A stretch of 64,000 bases of DNA, from positions 62,001 through 126,000 of the forward strand of contig JASJPB010000036.1 in NCBI GenBank assembly GCA_031426915.1, in the 5' to 3' direction. Numbering within the stretch: position 1 is the stretch's first letter; every line of letters begins with the position of its first letter. Under the pieces are notes generated by a model, which had not been told where the DNA came from, did no database searches, and was given only the letters and a program-made list of their open reading frames with translations. Both the position numbers and the translations under genes were made by a program. The stretch is from Sulfurimicrobium sp031426915 (GTDB taxonomy: Bacteria > Pseudomonadota > Gammaproteobacteria > Burkholderiales > Sulfuricellaceae). Positions 9,995 through 18,425 of the stretch are shown here, piece after piece.

Positions 9995-10722
9995 CCCAAC
10001 TCGCCCTCGTCATCGACCTTAATGTGTGCGTCGGCTGCCATGCCTGCGTCACCAACTGCAAGGAATGGAACACCTCCGGCATGGCCGGGCCGCTGTCAGA
10101 CTTCAACCCCTATGGCGCCGACCCGACCGGTACTTTCTTCAACCGGGTGCAGACCTTCGAGGTGGGAACCTTCCCCAGCACGGAAACGGTGCACTTCCCC
10201 AAATCCTGTCTGCATTGCGAGGAGCCGCCCTGCGTGCCGGTGTGCCCGACCGGCGCATCCTACAAGCGCAAGGAAGACGGCATCGTGCTGGTGGACTACG
10301 ACAAATGCATCGGCTGCAAGTATTGCTCCTGGGCCTGCCCGTACGGCGTGCGCGAGATCGACGAGAAGCAGAAGGTGATGAAGAAATGCACCTTGTGCGT
10401 GGACCGCATCTACGACCTGGGCTTGCCGGAAAAGGAACGCAAGCCCGCCTGCGTGCTCGCCTGTCCGACCAGCGCGCGCCTCTATGGCGACGTGCATGAC
10501 CCGGAGTCCGAGGTTTCAGTGGCGATCCGCGAAAACAGCGGTTACCAGCTCATGCCGGAATGGGGTACCAAGCCGTCCAATCACTACTTGCCGCGACGCA
10601 AAACGCAGTTGCGCATCCACGACGACGAACTGGTGCGCGCCGACAATCCGCTCAACAAGGAACGTCTGTTGCCCAAGCCGGACAAGAGCGAGCCTTCGCT
10701 GGACGATGTGACTTCGTGGTAA
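9991..10722 (+). CDS. soeB: SoeB-type ferredoxin subunit, four [4Fe-4S] clusters
   Basis: 243 residues with four cysteine quartets: the first is Cys13, Cys16, Cys19, Cys23; then CLHCEEPPCVPVCPTG, KCIGCKYCSWACPYG, and a split quartet of KCTLC with CVLACPTS. This is the DmsB/NrfC/PsrB fold that wires a molybdoenzyme to its membrane anchor. The ATG overlaps the soeA stop by four bases, indicating coupling. No signal peptide, consistent with a cytoplasmic complex. Confidence 0.92.
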   Translation: MTQLALVIDLNVCVGCHACVTNCKEWNTSGMAGPLSDFNPYGADPTGTFFNRVQTFEVGTFPSTETVHFPKSCLHCEEPPCVPVCPTGASYKRKEDGIVLVDYDKCIGCKYCSWACPYGVREIDEKQKVMKKCTLCVDRIYDLGLPEKERKPACVLACPTSARLYGDVHDPESEVSVAIRENSGYQLMPEWGTKPSNHYLPRRKTQLRIHDDELVRADNPLNKERLLPKPDKSEPSLDDVTSW

Positions 10723-10746
10723 TTTGAATAACTGGAGTAATAGATC

Positions 10747-11727
10747 GTGCATCCTGCTTTTTCCGTAATTTTTCTCACCACCCTGATCGGTGTCGGCCAG
10801 GGATTGTTCCTGGCGCTGTATACCGGCCAGGTATATGCCCTGTTCCACGTGCTTTCCGTACAGGGAGACCGCCAGTTTTATGCCGTGGGCAGCGTGATCG
10901 CGCTGGCATTCCTGGTGGCCGGACTGGTTGCTTCGTTTTTCCATCTCGGCCATCCCGAACGCGCCTGGCGCTCCGCCACCCAGTGGCGCACCTCCTGGCT
11001 GTCGCGCGAGGTGATCGTGCTGCCGGCATTCATGGCCTGCGTGCTGGTTTATGGCGTGGCGCATTATTTCGGCTGGAATGTTCCGCTGTTCACGCTGGGC
11101 GAAAGCCTGCAAGTCGATTTCATCATGCTGGTCGGCGCCGCCGGCACGCTGCTGTGCTTCGCGCTGTTCGTGAGCACTGGCATGATCTACGCCTGCCTGC
11201 GCTTCCTGCAGGAATGGCACACCCCGCTCACGGTGAGCAATTTCATCCTGCTCGGCGGCGCATCGGGTTTTGCCCTGGCCACCGGCTATGCCGCGTTAGC
11301 CGCGCCCGGGTTGACCGGCTTTTACGGCAAATGGGCGCTCATCATCACGCTGCTTGCCTTTGTCTCGCGTCTGGCATCGCTGGTGAGGAACCATAAGCTC
11401 AAGCCAAAATCCACGCTGCAAAGCGCAATCGGTGTGCGCCACAATAATATTGCGCAAAAGTCGCAGGGCTTCATGGGCGGCTCGTTCAATACGCGCGAGT
11501 TTTTCCACGGTAAATCGTCAAGCATGTTGCGTTCGGTGAAATGGCTGTTTATTGCCCTGGCCTTCGCACTGCCGTTTGTATTTCTCGCCTGGGGTTTGTC
11601 GGTCAACTCGGCCGGTCTGTTGTTGATGGCATTTGCCGTTCAATACGCGGGACTGATCGCTGAGCGGTGGTTCTTCTTTGCTCAGGCAAATCATCCGCAG
11701 AATCTCTACTACCAGACGATTTCCTAG
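10747..11727 (+). CDS. soeC: SoeC-type DmsC-like membrane anchor
   Basis: 326 residues with eight or more predicted membrane helices, starting at GTG 10747 after an AACTGGAGTAATAG ribosome-site region. It resembles the DmsC anchor family that binds quinone and holds the catalytic pair to the membrane. It completes a soeABC operon: sulfite electrons would pass from SoeA through SoeB to quinone here. The internal hydrophilic stretch with HNNIAQKSQGFMGGSF (about residues 230-246) is a loop between helices. Confidence 0.88.
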   Translation: MHPAFSVIFLTTLIGVGQGLFLALYTGQVYALFHVLSVQGDRQFYAVGSVIALAFLVAGLVASFFHLGHPERAWRSATQWRTSWLSREVIVLPAFMACVLVYGVAHYFGWNVPLFTLGESLQVDFIMLVGAAGTLLCFALFVSTGMIYACLRFLQEWHTPLTVSNFILLGGASGFALATGYAALAAPGLTGFYGKWALIITLLAFVSRLASLVRNHKLKPKSTLQSAIGVRHNNIAQKSQGFMGGSFNTREFFHGKSSSMLRSVKWLFIALAFALPFVFLAWGLSVNSAGLLLMAFAVQYAGLIAERWFFFAQANHPQNLYYQTIS

Positions 11728-11748
11728 TTCGTGTGCCGGATGGTGTTT

Positions 11749-11786
11749 ATTCAATAAATGGGATGCAAATATCCTATTTATTGAAT
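11749..11786. promoter_or_regulatory. Long AT-rich dyad, probable operator upstream of rhd
   Basis: Two 16-base arms (11749-11764 and 11771-11786) are inverted repeats with one mismatch around a six-base loop. A -10-like TATATT at 11812-11817, with a weak -35 (TTGCAT, 11790-11795), follows immediately, so the dyad sits just upstream of a promoter for rhd-tusA-dsrE2. There is no T-run of the terminator type. A dimeric regulator such as an ArsR-type protein is plausible. Confidence 0.55.
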
Positions 11787-11861
11787 GGGTTGCATAATGA
11801 TCGAAATTTGGTATATTAGACTTCTCTAAAATTCAACCTGGTGTGGCTTAAGGGAGTGATC

Positions 11862-12185
11862 ATGTTTGGAATCCAGCAAATTGATATCATGGATCTGCAA
11901 AAAATGAAGTCGGAAGGCAAGATCAAGCTGATTGATGTACGCACGGAAAACGAAGTGGCGCGTGGCGTTATCGATGGTGCCGAGCACATTCCGATGCACC
12001 TCATTCCACTCAAGGTGAATGAATTGTGCGCGGAAACGCCCACCATCTTTTATTGCCAAAGTGGTGCACGTTCCGGCCAGGTAACGGCCTTTCTGTCCCA
12101 GCAGGGTTTTCGCAATGTGATGAATCTGCAGGGTGGCATCATGGCATGGATGCGTTCAGGCGAAATGCTGGCCATGCCAGCGTAA
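11862..12185 (+). CDS. Single-domain rhodanese (sulfur relay)
   Basis: 107 residues. ATG 11862 is chosen because AGGGAG lies six bases upstream; a GTG at 11841 in the same frame has no ribosome site. Hallmarks are LIDVRTENEVARGVIDGA and active-site loop CQSGAR (Cys65). In sulfur oxidisers, rhd-tusA-dsrE2 clusters pass persulfide sulfur toward cytoplasmic oxidation; the order here is the same. Separated from soeC by a palindrome and its own promoter-like element. Confidence 0.93.
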   Translation: MFGIQQIDIMDLQKMKSEGKIKLIDVRTENEVARGVIDGAEHIPMHLIPLKVNELCAETPTIFYCQSGARSGQVTAFLSQQGFRNVMNLQGGIMAWMRSGEMLAMPA

Positions 12186-12267
12186 AATTCAGGTTGCAAT
12201 ATTGCTGCAACTAAATTATAAATGAGCCCTTTTTCGTTGGCTTTTTAACCTGCTTTAGGAGAAATAA

Positions 12268-12495
12268 ATGAATGCTGATAAAGAACTGGACGCGCGCGGA
12301 CTGAACTGCCCCTTGCCAATTTTGCGCGCCAAGAAAGCCCTGGCCGAAATCGGCTCCGGTCAGGTACTGAAAATCCTCTCCACCGACCCGGGCTCCGTCA
12401 AGGATTTCCAGGCGTTTGCCAAGCAAACCGGCAATGAATTGCTGTCTTCGACGGAAGCGGGTGGCGAGTACACTTTCTTCATGAAGAAAAAATAA
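12268..12495 (+). CDS. tusA: TusA sulfur-carrier protein
   Basis: 75 residues with the SirA/TusA signature LDARGLNCPLPILRAKKAL and the carrier cysteine at Cys14 in a CPxP motif. A TAGGAG ribosome site precedes the ATG. Lying between rhodanese and dsrE2, it would accept persulfide from the rhodanese and hand it on. A dedicated role in dissimilatory sulfur oxidation, rather than tRNA thiolation, is suggested by the operon. Confidence 0.95.
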   Translation: MNADKELDARGLNCPLPILRAKKALAEIGSGQVLKILSTDPGSVKDFQAFAKQTGNELLSSTEAGGEYTFFMKKK

Positions 12496-12565
12496 TAAAA
12501 ACAATAAATCAAGAACAGAAATGAGCGTCCACTAAACTCATAATACCGACGGGGGTTTCGAAAAG

Positions 12566-13078
12566 ATGGATGACCAAAAGAAATTAGCGATTATCGCTAC
12601 CAAGGGAACGCTGGACTGGGCTTACCCGCCCTTTATTCTGGCCTCAACCGCAGCGGCGCTGGGTTATGAAGTGCAGATTTTCTTTACCTTCTATGGCCTG
12701 CAAATGGTGCGCAAGGATCTGTCCGGCCTCAAGGTCAGCCCCTTGGGCAACCCTGGCATGCCGATGAAGATGCCTTTTGGTCCAAAATGGTTCAAGAGCA
12801 TCAACTGGAATATTCCAAACATACTCCAGGCTGGCATCCCGGGTTACGAGTCAGTGGCAACGGCACTGATGAAAAAAACGATCGCCAACAACGGCGTGGC
12901 GACCATCGCAGAATTGCGTGAATTGTGCCAGGAAGCGGAAGTCAAGTTTATTGCTTGCCAGATGACGGTGGAGCTGTTCGGCTTCGAACACAGCGATTTC
13001 ATCGATGGCCTGGAATATGCTGGCGCGGCAATGTTCTTCGAGTTTGCCGGCGAGACGGATATCTGCCTGTATATCTAA
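12566..13078 (+). CDS. dsrE2: DsrE2-family (DsrE/F/H-like) sulfur transferase
   Basis: 170 residues of the DsrE/DsrF/DrsH-like type: KLAIIATKGTLDWAYPPFIL at the start, FFTFYGLQM in the core, and a conserved cysteine in KFIACQMTVELFG (near residue 132) that is the likely persulfide carrier. Last gene before a strong terminator, downstream of rhd and tusA. In characterised sulfur oxidisers DsrE2 exchanges sulfur with TusA near the membrane. Confidence 0.92.
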   Translation: MDDQKKLAIIATKGTLDWAYPPFILASTAAALGYEVQIFFTFYGLQMVRKDLSGLKVSPLGNPGMPMKMPFGPKWFKSINWNIPNILQAGIPGYESVATALMKKTIANNGVATIAELRELCQEAEVKFIACQMTVELFGFEHSDFIDGLEYAGAAMFFEFAGETDICLYI

Positions 13079-13130
13079 AGTGACTCGGGATCAGGCTTGA
13101 CCGGGCAATGTCCGGTAATCCGGTCCATAA

Positions 13131-13161
13131 AAAATGGCGGGCATTAGCCCGCCATTTTTTT
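13131..13161 (+). terminator. Rho-independent terminator after dsrE2
   Basis: Twelve-base perfect stem (13131-13142 with 13147-13158) around an ATTA loop, ending in seven Ts. It closes the rhd-tusA-dsrE2 operon. Confidence 0.93.
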
Positions 13162-13423
13162 GTCTGTCGCATGCATCCGCCGTATCCTGCCTGAATGATC
13201 CGCGAGCCATCCAAAAGGCGACGAAATGCCGAACTGGAGTCAGTTAGCCAGGTGGTAACAAGTGTTGCAATTTAGACACATTCTTTCTGGAATAAGTCTA
13301 GACAGGCTTGCTTGCTGGTGTTTTTTGTGTATGATTGTTGCAACAAAAAAGTTTCATAAAAATGAAATGAACCATCGCCGCTGCACTCTATAAAACAAAT
13401 TTTCAAGAAGAGGGGATCTCAGC
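13162..13423. promoter_or_regulatory. Upstream region of the first FadL-like gene
   Basis: No gene seen between the dsrE2 terminator and the ATG at 13424. A perfect 12-base palindrome TTGTTGCAACAA lies at 13335-13346, and a related GTTGCAAT occurs near 13263. The same GTTGCA core forms an inverted pair near 12193-12209 between rhd and tusA. The stretch is AT-rich from 13310 on and probably holds the promoter; AAGAGGGG before the ATG is a strong ribosome site. Confidence 0.4.
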
Positions 13424-14689
13424 ATGAAATTGAAAAAGCTCATCGGAATTCTGGCCGCTGCCGGAATTGCTGCACCTGGAGTTGCATTTGCCACCAACGG
13501 CATGTTGATGGAAGGGTATGGCCCGATTGCCACCGGTATGGGTGGTGCATCCATGGCTTATGACAACGGGAATGCCGGTATGGCAAACAACCCAGCAACC
13601 CTTGGTATGATGCCTAGCGGCACCAGCCGTCTGGATATCGCGATTGGTGGTTTGCACCCGGATATCACTACGACTTGTAATGCTGGTATGCCGTGTGCCG
13701 GCGCTAAAGCTCCTTCTGGCGGTGATGCCTATTACATGCCGGCTGCTGGCTGGGTGAAGAAAGACGGCAAGCTGGCTTATGGTGTCGGCGTGTTTGCCCA
13801 AGGTGGTATGGGAACCGAATATGGCACTACTTCTTGGCTGAGTGGTGGCACGGGTCTGCCAAACCGCACTGAAGTCGGTGTGGGCAACCTGATTGTCCCA
13901 ATTGCTTACGATGTGTCTCCCGATTTGACCATTGCCGGCTCGGTTGACTTTGTCTGGGGCAGTATGGATATGCAGGCATTAATGCCAGGTATGCATCTTG
14001 ATTTCTCCAATAGCAACGATTTTTCCGGTAAGGCGCATGCAACGGGATGGGCTGGAAAATTGGGTGCCACATATAAAGTCAATAAGCAGTTGGCTTTGGG
14101 TGCAACTTATCATTCCGAAACGCATCTGGGTGACCTGGAAGGGTCTGCCAACGCAACTTTTTTCATGCCTGGCCCCGTGCCTACGTCCGGAACAATCAAA
14201 GTCGTTGACTTCCAGTTCCCGGAGACCTACGGTTTGGGTCTTGCCTATCAGGCCAATGAGAAGTTGATGCTGGTAGCGGACTATAAACGTATCAACTGGT
14301 CCAAGACCATGAAAACTGTACTTTTACAGTACACGACTGCTGGCATGCCTACAGTGGATATTCCATTTGCTCAGAATTGGGAAGATCAGGATGTATTCCA
14401 GCTGGGTTTGGCATACAAGGCCACTGATGCGCTGACTCTGCGTGCCGGTGTGAGTGTCGCGGATAACCCCATTCCCAATGACACAGTAAACCCACTGTTC
14501 CCAGCTACGATCAAGGATCATTACACATTGGGTGCAGGCTATGCCTTCAACAAAGTGTCTGACGTGAACTTCTCTTACGTTTATGCTCCAAAAGTTACGG
14601 TGACCGCACCTGCAACAGCTACTTCGCCTAGCTATGATATCGAGCACGCTCAGAACAACTGGCAACTGATGTACAGCCACCGCTTCTAA
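13424..14689 (+). CDS. OmpP1/FadL-family outer-membrane protein, first paralogue
   Basis: 421 residues: signal peptide to about residue 24, then the FadL/OmpP1 hatch signature ATNGM followed by MEGYGPIATGMGGASMAY and NNPATLGMM, and alternating beta-strand sequence to a C-terminus ending in a Tyr-Ser-His-Arg-Phe motif typical of outer-membrane barrels. The family moves hydrophobic molecules across the outer membrane. The substrate is unknown; the setting next to sulfur-relay genes rather than beta-oxidation genes makes fatty acids doubtful. The paralogue at 15775 shares the same N-terminal block. Confidence 0.88.
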   Translation: MKLKKLIGILAAAGIAAPGVAFATNGMLMEGYGPIATGMGGASMAYDNGNAGMANNPATLGMMPSGTSRLDIAIGGLHPDITTTCNAGMPCAGAKAPSGGDAYYMPAAGWVKKDGKLAYGVGVFAQGGMGTEYGTTSWLSGGTGLPNRTEVGVGNLIVPIAYDVSPDLTIAGSVDFVWGSMDMQALMPGMHLDFSNSNDFSGKAHATGWAGKLGATYKVNKQLALGATYHSETHLGDLEGSANATFFMPGPVPTSGTIKVVDFQFPETYGLGLAYQANEKLMLVADYKRINWSKTMKTVLLQYTTAGMPTVDIPFAQNWEDQDVFQLGLAYKATDALTLRAGVSVADNPIPNDTVNPLFPATIKDHYTLGAGYAFNKVSDVNFSYVYAPKVTVTAPATATSPSYDIEHAQNNWQLMYSHRF

Positions 14690-14720
14690 GCGCGAACTGG
14701 ACAGGTTGCAGTATTGAATC

Positions 14721-14760
14721 GGAAGGGCTGAGCAGGTTACACTGTCCAGCCCTTTCTTTT
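14721..14760 (+). terminator. Probable terminator after the first FadL-like gene
   Basis: AAGGGCTG at 14723-14730 pairs with CAGCCCTT at 14747-14754, followed by a T-rich tract. The loop is long and the inner stem imperfect. Confidence 0.7.
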
Positions 14761-14797
14761 TGCGTCATTAGAACAAAACAAACCGAGGAGATCTTGC

Positions 14798-15688
14798 ATG
14801 AAGAAATTACTGGGAGTATTGCTGTTGACCATGTGGGCGCCGCTGGCGTTCGCCATTACCCCCTATATCGCTGGCGACAAGGTGAGTGCCGGGGATGCCA
14901 GCTCGGTGATGAGCCAGGTGGAGAAAAAGCTTCAGGCGGAAGGTTTTACCGTGGTGGGCAAGTATTCCCCCAAGGGGCTCGGCCAATATGGGGTAGTGGT
15001 GGTAACTGACAAGGGCGTGCTGGATGCGATTCACGGCGTCGGCGGTGCCACTATTGTCGGTGCTGGTATCCGGGTAGGGGTGAAGACGGATGGTTCGGTC
15101 AGCTACATGAATCCAGACTACTGGTATCGCGCCTATTTCCGCAAACAGTTCAGTGCTGCCGAGGGCGCAAGCAAGGCGGCTCAGGATAAACTGAAAAAAG
15201 CGCTCGGTGCCGTCAAGGGCTTTGGTGGCGACGAACCGGCTGGTGATCTGCCCAACTACAAATATATGATGGGCATGGAAAGGTTCGAGTCGGACAAGAA
15301 CGAGCTGAAATCCCACGCCAGTTTCGAAGCGGCTGTGAAAGCTGTGCAGGACAACCTGGCCAAGGGCACCAACAATACTTCGAAGGTTTATGAAATCGTG
15401 ATGGCGGACAAGAAAATGGCTGTTTTCGGTGTCGCCATGAACCATCCCAAGACCGGTGAAGGCGTGTGGGTCAACAAGGTCGGCCCGGATAATATTCCTG
15501 CCTTGCCCTATGAAGTCTACGTGGTCGGCAACAAGGTCAATGCGCTTTACGGTCGTTACCGCATTGCACTGGCTTGGCCTACCCTGGGGATGGGCACGTT
15601 CATGAAAATCAGCGATTCTCCTGATGAAATTCTGGAGACCTTGACTGGCGTAGCCGGTGGCACATACGAGAAGTCCAGCGCTTTTTAA
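14798..15688 (+). CDS. Secreted protein with DUF302-like segments
   Basis: 296 residues with a clear signal peptide (cleavage near residue 19) after a GAGGAG ribosome site. Residues about 34-110 (VEKKLQAEGFTVVGKYS) and about 180-290 (PYEVYVVGNKVNALYGRY, then DEILETLTGVAG) each look like DUF302-type alpha/beta folds, suggesting an internal duplication; this is by eye only. There are no cysteines in the mature part, so it carries no heme or persulfide. It sits between the two FadL-like outer-membrane proteins with its own terminator, so a periplasmic partner role is possible. Function unknown. Confidence 0.85.
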   Translation: MKKLLGVLLLTMWAPLAFAITPYIAGDKVSAGDASSVMSQVEKKLQAEGFTVVGKYSPKGLGQYGVVVVTDKGVLDAIHGVGGATIVGAGIRVGVKTDGSVSYMNPDYWYRAYFRKQFSAAEGASKAAQDKLKKALGAVKGFGGDEPAGDLPNYKYMMGMERFESDKNELKSHASFEAAVKAVQDNLAKGTNNTSKVYEIVMADKKMAVFGVAMNHPKTGEGVWVNKVGPDNIPALPYEVYVVGNKVNALYGRYRIALAWPTLGMGTFMKISDSPDEILETLTGVAGGTYEKSSAF

Positions 15689-15725
15689 TTTACTACCTTC
15701 CCGCGGCGGCCTGCCGGGAGGGATG

Positions 15726-15752
15726 AAACCCCGCAAATGCGGGGTTTTTTAT
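15726..15752 (+). terminator. Rho-independent terminator after the DUF302-like gene
   Basis: AAACCCCGC pairs with GCGGGGTTT across a short AAAT loop, then a T tract. It lies only about 25 bases ahead of the next start codon, so the second FadL-like gene may depend partly on read-through or have a promoter overlapping the hairpin. Confidence 0.9.
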
Positions 15753-15774
15753 TCACCAGACGGGATACGCAATC

Positions 15775-17124
15775 GTGAAGAAAGAAATAAAATTATTGGT
15801 GGTGTTGGCCGTTTGTGCAATGCCGGGCTTGGCATCGGCCACCAATGGCATGAACATGGAGGGCTACGGCCCCGTTGCGCTGGGCATGGGCGGAGCCGCG
15901 ATGGCATACGACAACGGCACGGCGGCGATGATGAACAATCCGGCCACCCTGGGCCTGATGCCGGATAGCCATCGGCTCGACCTGGCACTGGGTTTTCTTG
16001 GTCCTGACGTGAATGCGGCGATGGGCGGCATGTCATCTCATTCTTCAGCGGACGCATTTGGCGGGCCGGCGTTTGGCTGGAGCCGCAGGCATGACAAGTT
16101 CACTTTTGGCGTCGGCGTGTTCGGCCAGGGCGGCATGGGCGCGGAATACGGCGGCAACAGCTTCATGAGCATGGGAACCGGCCTGACGACACGTAGCGAA
16201 CTGGGCGTGGGCCGCTTGCTGTTTCCCCTTGCGTACAATGTGACTCCCGACCTGACCGTGGGTGGCACTTTCGATTTCGTGTGGGCCGGTCTGGATTTGC
16301 AGATGGCGATGCGCATGGATCAGATGGCGCCGATGATGGCTCCAGGTGGCGGCAGTTTTGGCGCCATCAGCGGGTCGCTGGCCGGTGCCCTGGGGGGGAT
16401 GGGCCTCGCCGGGAGCGACGTGGGTTATTTTAATTTTTCCAACAGTAATCCCTATTCCGGACGTGCCCACGCAACCGGTTATGCCGGCAAGTTGGGTTTT
16501 GTCTACAAGGTGAGCCCGGCGCTCAGCGTGGGCGGCACCTACCATAGTGAAACCGCCCTTGACGATCTGGAGGCGAATGGCGCCGAGATGCGTATCGTGC
16601 GCCCAGGCATGGGTGATCTCGGTGCGCCCATGAGCGGAAAGCTCACGGTCAAGAATTTCCAGTGGCCTGAAACCATCGGCGCCGGCCTGGCATATCAGGC
16701 GCATCCCCGGCTCATGGTCGTGGCGGACTACAAACGCATCAACTGGGCCCGCGCCATGAGGGATTTCAGGATGAGCTTTGTCGATGGCGCCAGCGGCGCG
16801 AATCTCGATGTGACGCTGTATCAGAACTGGAAGGATCAGGACGTGTGGATGGCAGGGTTATCCTACCAGTCAAACGATGCCTTGACCTTGCGCGCCGGCG
16901 TTAACCTGGCGAACAACCCGGTGCCGGATTACTACATGCACCCCCTGTTCCCCGCCACCATCAGGAATCACGTTACAGCCGGACTCGGATATCGCTTCAG
17001 CAAGACATCCTCGCTGGATTTTGCCTACAGTTACGCACCCGAGGTCAGTGTTACCAACGGTTCGGGCGTCGGAATCAGCCACAGCCAGAACAACATGCAA
17101 TTCATCTATAGCCATGTCTACTGA
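15775..17124 (+). CDS. OmpP1/FadL-family outer-membrane protein, second paralogue
   Basis: 449 residues from GTG 15775, with signal peptide and the same mature N-terminus type as the paralogue at 13424 (ATNGMNMEGYGP, GMGGAAMAYDNG, NNPATLGLM). It carries an extra Met/Gly-rich insertion around residues 175-220 (MRMDQMAPMMAPGGG and following), absent from the first copy. The C-terminus again ends in an aromatic barrel motif (FIYSHVY). The two copies diverge elsewhere, suggesting an old duplication and possibly different ligands. Confidence 0.88.
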   Translation: MKKEIKLLVVLAVCAMPGLASATNGMNMEGYGPVALGMGGAAMAYDNGTAAMMNNPATLGLMPDSHRLDLALGFLGPDVNAAMGGMSSHSSADAFGGPAFGWSRRHDKFTFGVGVFGQGGMGAEYGGNSFMSMGTGLTTRSELGVGRLLFPLAYNVTPDLTVGGTFDFVWAGLDLQMAMRMDQMAPMMAPGGGSFGAISGSLAGALGGMGLAGSDVGYFNFSNSNPYSGRAHATGYAGKLGFVYKVSPALSVGGTYHSETALDDLEANGAEMRIVRPGMGDLGAPMSGKLTVKNFQWPETIGAGLAYQAHPRLMVVADYKRINWARAMRDFRMSFVDGASGANLDVTLYQNWKDQDVWMAGLSYQSNDALTLRAGVNLANNPVPDYYMHPLFPATIRNHVTAGLGYRFSKTSSLDFAYSYAPEVSVTNGSGVGISHSQNNMQFIYSHVY

Positions 17125-17142
17125 AATAGTAGGACATTAAGT

Positions 17143-17172
17143 AAAAAAGCCGGCCATGAGCCGGCTTTTTTA
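17143..17172 (+). terminator. Rho-independent terminator after the second FadL-like gene
   Basis: GCCGGC-CATGA-GCCGGC hairpin flanked by A and T runs; a canonical and potentially bidirectional terminator. Confidence 0.93.
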
Positions 17173-17246
17173 CTTGCGAGCGATCCAGAGTCTGGCCCGG
17201 TGGCATAATGTAAGCAGTTTACCCGCACAAAATAGGGCTGTCGAAA

Positions 17247-18425
17247 ATGCCTTTCCCGCTCTGGATGAAAAAGAATATTCGTGGCTTGTCGCTGTTCGTC
17301 TTGCTGGCGGCTGCCGCATTTGTGGCTGTCTGGCATTTTACCCGCCCTGAAATCCTGCCCGTTACGGTAGCGAAAGCAGGACGCGGCACGGTCGAGGCCA
17401 CGGTAGCCAATACCCGCGCCGGCACCGTCAAGGCCTGCCGCCGTGCCCGCCTGGCGCCCCAGTCCGGTGGGCAGATCGCACATCTGCTGGTGCATGAAGG
17501 CGAGCGGGTCGCGGCTGGACAAGTATTGCTGGAACTATGGAACCAGGATCTGGCGGCGCAGGAAAAGCTGGCCCAAAAGCAGTTGAGTTCCGCCCAGGCC
17601 AGGATTAACGAAGCCTGCACCGTGGCCGATCAGTTCCAGAGGGAGGCCGAACGCTCGCGCCAGCTCAAGGCTCGTGGCTTCATATCCGATGCGCGCCTGG
17701 ACCAGGCACAATCGGAAGCCAAGGCGCGCCGTGCCGGTTGCGAGGCGGCCCGTGCCGATGTGGGTCAGGCCAGGGAGCGCATCGCCGTGGCCCGAGCAGG
17801 TCTCGACCGAACCCAGTTGCGTGCGCCTTTTGCCGGGATCGTCGCCGAAGTGACAGGGGAACTGGGCGAATTCACCACGCCATCCCCGCCGGGCATTCCC
17901 ACCCCTCCCGCCATCGACCTGATCGACGATTCCTGTCTTTACGTCAGCGCCCCGATCGACGAAGTGGATGCGCCCCAGGTCAAGGTCGGAACGGAGGCCC
18001 GCATTACCCTGGATGCCATGGCCGGGCGCCATTTTGCCGGCAAGGTACGGCGCATCGCGCCCTACGTGCTGGATCTGGAAAAACAGGCACGTACGGTGGA
18101 AGTGGAAGTGCAGTTCGACGATCCCGCCGCCGCCAAGGGCTTGCTGGTGGGGTATAGCGCCGATGTGGAGATTGTCCATAACGCCCGCGCCAATGTAATT
18201 CGCATCCCGACCCCGGCCTTGCTGGAAGGCGGCAAGGTGCTGGTACTGCGAACCAGTGACGGCGTTCTGGAACAACGCCAGATTCAGACCGGCTTATCCA
18301 ACTGGGAATATACCGAGGTCAGCGGCGGCCTGCGCGAAGGCGAGCAAGTCGTCACTTCGCTCGACCGTGCCGGGATCAAGGCCGGCATCCGTGCCACGGT
18401 GGAATCCGCTCCAGCAAAACCATGA
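17247..18425 (+). CDS. MacA-like periplasmic membrane-fusion protein
   Basis: 392 residues: short cytoplasmic start, membrane anchor (about 12-30), lipoyl-type half motifs (LAPQSGGQIAHLLVHEGERVAAG), an alpha-hairpin (about 95-185), then the second lipoyl half (TQLRAPFAGIVAEVTGELGE) and beta-barrel domain. This is an HlyD/MacA adaptor. Its last bases overlap the ATPase gene by four, and two permeases follow, giving a MacAB-like tripartite exporter lacking its own outer-membrane channel. Substrate unknown. Confidence 0.9.
   Translation: MPFPLWMKKNIRGLSLFVLLAAAAFVAVWHFTRPEILPVTVAKAGRGTVEATVANTRAGTVKACRRARLAPQSGGQIAHLLVHEGERVAAGQVLLELWNQDLAAQEKLAQKQLSSAQARINEACTVADQFQREAERSRQLKARGFISDARLDQAQSEAKARRAGCEAARADVGQARERIAVARAGLDRTQLRAPFAGIVAEVTGELGEFTTPSPPGIPTPPAIDLIDDSCLYVSAPIDEVDAPQVKVGTEARITLDAMAGRHFAGKVRRIAPYVLDLEKQARTVEVEVQFDDPAAAKGLLVGYSADVEIVHNARANVIRIPTPALLEGGKVLVLRTSDGVLEQRQIQTGLSNWEYTEVSGGLREGEQVVTSLDRAGIKAGIRATVESAPAKP

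Noticed and set aside
13254..13272. Sigma-54-like element (TGG...TTGCA) upstream of the first FadL-like gene
   Set aside because: The GG-to-GC spacing is one base too long, and the TGGTAAC half is poor.
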